Source of the DNA: Chloroflexota bacterium
Lineage (GTDB): Bacteria; Chloroflexota; Anaerolineae; Caldilineales; Caldilineaceae
Reading direction: 5' to 3'
Assembly (NCBI GenBank): GCA_003577005.1
Contig: QEUW01000168.1
Span: forward strand, 1 to 15,054
Length of the DNA: 15,054 bases
Shown here: piece after piece, positions 13,847 through 15,054 of the stretch
How positions within the stretch are numbered: the first letter of the stretch is position 1
How the letters are laid out: every line of letters starts with the position of its first letter
Notes under the pieces: model-generated
Database searches by the model: none
What the model saw: only the letters and a program-made list of their open reading frames with translations
What the model was told of the DNA's origin: nothing
Made by a program: the position numbers and the translations under genes

Positions 13847-13916
13847 CAGTAGTCGGTAATCAGTGTAGCGCACTGGTCACGGATTACTGACTACTGATTA
13901 CTGATTACTATCTACT
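13847..13916. repeat. Heptamer repeat hairpin downstream of the caspase-like gene
   Basis: The plus strand has AGTAGTC and GGTAATC (13848-13861). Further on are GATTACT, GACTACT, GATTACT, GATTACT and ATCTACT (13882-13916), which are the same heptamer in reverse complement. Bases 13847-13861 pair with 13882-13896 at 14 of 15 positions, and an inner CAGTG/CACTG stem lies at 13861-13875. It begins 15 bases after the gene's stop. Confidence 0.85.
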
Positions 13917-13964
13917 AAACGCATCGGGTCGAGACGGATTACGCCGCCGCTGGCAAAAGTGGTG

Positions 13965-13970
13965 TATAAT
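13965..13970 (+). promoter_or_regulatory. -10 box (TATAAT) ahead of the M50 peptidase gene
   Basis: A perfect TATAAT lies 85 bases ahead of the M50 gene. No good -35 hexamer is found 16-18 bases upstream. The predicted leader starts with a hairpin (AGCCTGCC with GGCAAGGCT, one bulge, 13973-13996). Confidence 0.45.
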
Positions 13971-14055
13971 AAAGCCTGCCGTAGTCTGGCAAGGCTGAAA
14001 TTGACTGGCATAAAAACTGATCTCAAACAGAAATTTCGACCAAAAGGGCAAACGC

Positions 14056-14769
14056 ATGTTTTCAAATTCCCCCGGCCGAGGGTGGAACTCATTGACCCAG
14101 TACCAAAAGATCGCTATCGCTGTCGTTGGGTTGCTGGTGCTCTATTTTCTGGCAACAAGTGGCAGCGGTGGTTTTTTGAGCCCTGGCCGTATCCTGGCCG
14201 TGGCTGCGATTTTATTGATTGCGCTCCCGGTTCATGAATTTGCCCACGCCGCCACGGCCGTGGCCTTGGGCGATAACACACCTGTCCGTCAAGGGCGCTA
14301 CACGCTCAACCCGCTGGCGCACTTGGACCCGATGGGCTCGATCCTCATCCTGCTTGTTGGCTTTGGCTGGGCCAAACCGGTGCAGTGGAACCCGCGCAAT
14401 ATCGATGTAGACTTGCGGTTGGCGTCGATCCTCATAGCCGCTGCCGGGCCGCTCAGCAACCTGGTGCTGGCGCTGGTTGCCGTCGTGCTCTTTCGTTTTG
14501 GGTTTGGCGATGCGCCGCTGATAGTGGGCTTTTTAAGCTTTTTCATTCAGATCAATGTTCTGCTCTTTGTCTTCAACCTGATACCAATCCCGCCGCTCGA
14601 TGGGTCGCACATTCTCTTTGCCCTCTTGCCTGGCGACACCTACCATTTGCGGATGCAGTTGAGCCAGTATGGCTTTTTGCTGCTCTTTTTGGTGATCTTT
14701 TTAGCGCCCGGTCTGATCCGCACACCGGCTGCCTGGATCACCGGTCTACTTTTTAGTCTTGCTGGATAA
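14056..14769 (+). CDS. Site-2-protease-like zinc metallopeptidase (M50 family)
   Basis: 237 residues with about five or six membrane helices. The zinc site is HEFAH at 60-64 (ligands H60 and H64, catalytic E61), and the third ligand is D182 in [10 protein letters not shown] (174-183). A GPLSN segment (131-135) and [13 protein letters not shown] (84-96) are also typical of the short bacterial M50 group with no PDZ domain. An active intramembrane protease is expected; such proteins act in sporulation factor processing or transmembrane signalling elsewhere, but the substrate here is unknown. The start ATG at 14056 has AGGG about 8 bases ahead. It is followed within 25-90 bases by an HD-domain gene, possibly on the same transcript. 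Confidence 0.93.
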   Translation: MFSNSPGRGWNSLTQYQKIAIAVVGLLVLYFLATSGSGGFLSPGRILAVAAILLIALPVHEFAHAATAVALGDNTPVRQGRYTLNPLAHLDPMGSILILLVGFGWAKPVQWNPRNIDVDLRLASILIAAAGPLSNLVLALVAVVLFRFGFGDAPLIVGFLSFFIQINVLLFVFNLIPIPPLDGSHILFALLPGDTYHLRMQLSQYGFLLLFLVIFLAPGLIRTPAAWITGLLFSLAG

Positions 14770-14773
14770 GGGA

Positions 14774-14792
14774 AGAGAAGCGAGGCTTTTCT
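14774..14792. other. Short hairpin between the M50 and HD genes
   Basis: AGAGAAGC and GCTTTTCT pair over 8 positions, one of them a G-T wobble, around a GAG loop. It lies directly after the M50 stop and just ahead of a possible GTG start at 14794, whose GAGG ribosome site would be in the loop and right arm. It may be a weak terminator or may limit translation. Confidence 0.25.
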
Positions 14793-14859
14793 AGTGAAGG
14801 CGCCTTATCCAACCCATACCCAACAGACTCGCTTTGCGGGCCATACAGGGTGGGGTCGT

Positions 14860-15054
14860 ATGTACTACCGGCTGCTCCAGTTTTTGCGTGGTCTCGGCGC
14901 CAGGGTGGATGAGGAGGAAATACAGCGGGCGATGGCCGTCCTACCGCACGAGGCGCAGGTGCTTTTTCAGCGGATGCCACACGATGCGCAGCGGCACAGC
15001 CTGAACGTGTTGGCGTCATTGCAAGCAGCCAACCATACGGACGCAGACCTCGCC
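14860..15054 (+). CDS. HD-domain protein (partial, C-terminus off window)
   Basis: An open frame with 65 residues to the right edge. MYYRLLQFLRGLGARVDEEE is followed by VLPHEAQVLFQRMPHDAQRH (27-46) and SLNVLASLQAANHTDADLA. In Chloroflexota HD-domain proteins this N-terminus leads into a 'LLAAALLHDVGK' block, where the HD metal ligands are; that part lies outside the window. H46 in QRHSLNV would be the first metal-binding His. Members are predicted phosphohydrolases on nucleotides, with unknown substrate. The start is uncertain: ATG 14860 fits where homologues as I recall them begin, but the frame is open to GTG 14794, which has a GAGG nearby. Confidence 0.7.
   Translation, partial: MYYRLLQFLRGLGARVDEEEIQRAMAVLPHEAQVLFQRMPHDAQRHSLNVLASLQAANHTDADLA

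Overview
The window looks like an accessory-to-housekeeping stretch of a moderately GC-rich, filamentous-type Chloroflexota chromosome (Caldilinea/Anaerolineae-like). This is inferred from the mix of protein families: fused sugar-ABC permease, PucC-type BCD transporter, GKD-type guanylate kinase, and an HD-domain protein of a style common in that phylum. It also fits the intergenic heptamer repeats. No rRNA, tRNA, CRISPR array, transposase or phage gene was seen. The longest stretch without a gene is about 260 bases.

Left part (1-8006) is all on the minus strand. In transcription order it holds: a FmdB-type zinc-ribbon protein; a membrane-anchored endonuclease/exonuclease/phosphatase (EEP) family protein; an exported guanyl-specific ribonuclease whose stop codon overlaps the start of a barstar-like inhibitor (a toxin-immunity style pair); and a sugar ABC importer made of a lipoprotein binding protein and a single-chain MalF-MalG fusion. 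A stand-alone receiver protein and a membrane protein with a degenerate transglycosylase-like region, cut by the window edge, follow. The importer has a clear sigma70-type promoter, inverted repeats around it, and a long imperfect hairpin made of heptamers between the binding-protein and permease genes. No ABC ATPase is present, so the importer must use one encoded elsewhere.

Right part (8190-15054) is all on the plus strand: guanylate kinase; a rhomboid protease, with the gap between these two filled by ten tandem heptamers; 4-alpha-glucanotransferase (MalQ); a PucC/BCD-family MFS protein; a small predicted alpha/beta-barrel protein; a protein with a caspase-like (clan CD) His-Gly ... Cys pattern whose start lies directly behind an intrinsic terminator; a site-2-protease-like M50 peptidase; and the start of an HD-domain protein.

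The main points of interest are the exported RNase/barstar couple, the candidate caspase-like protein and its terminator-abutting start, three intergenic loci built from related GTAATNN heptamers, the one-chain ABC permease with an extra hydrophobic segment, and the PucC-like transporter with no photosynthesis gene in view.
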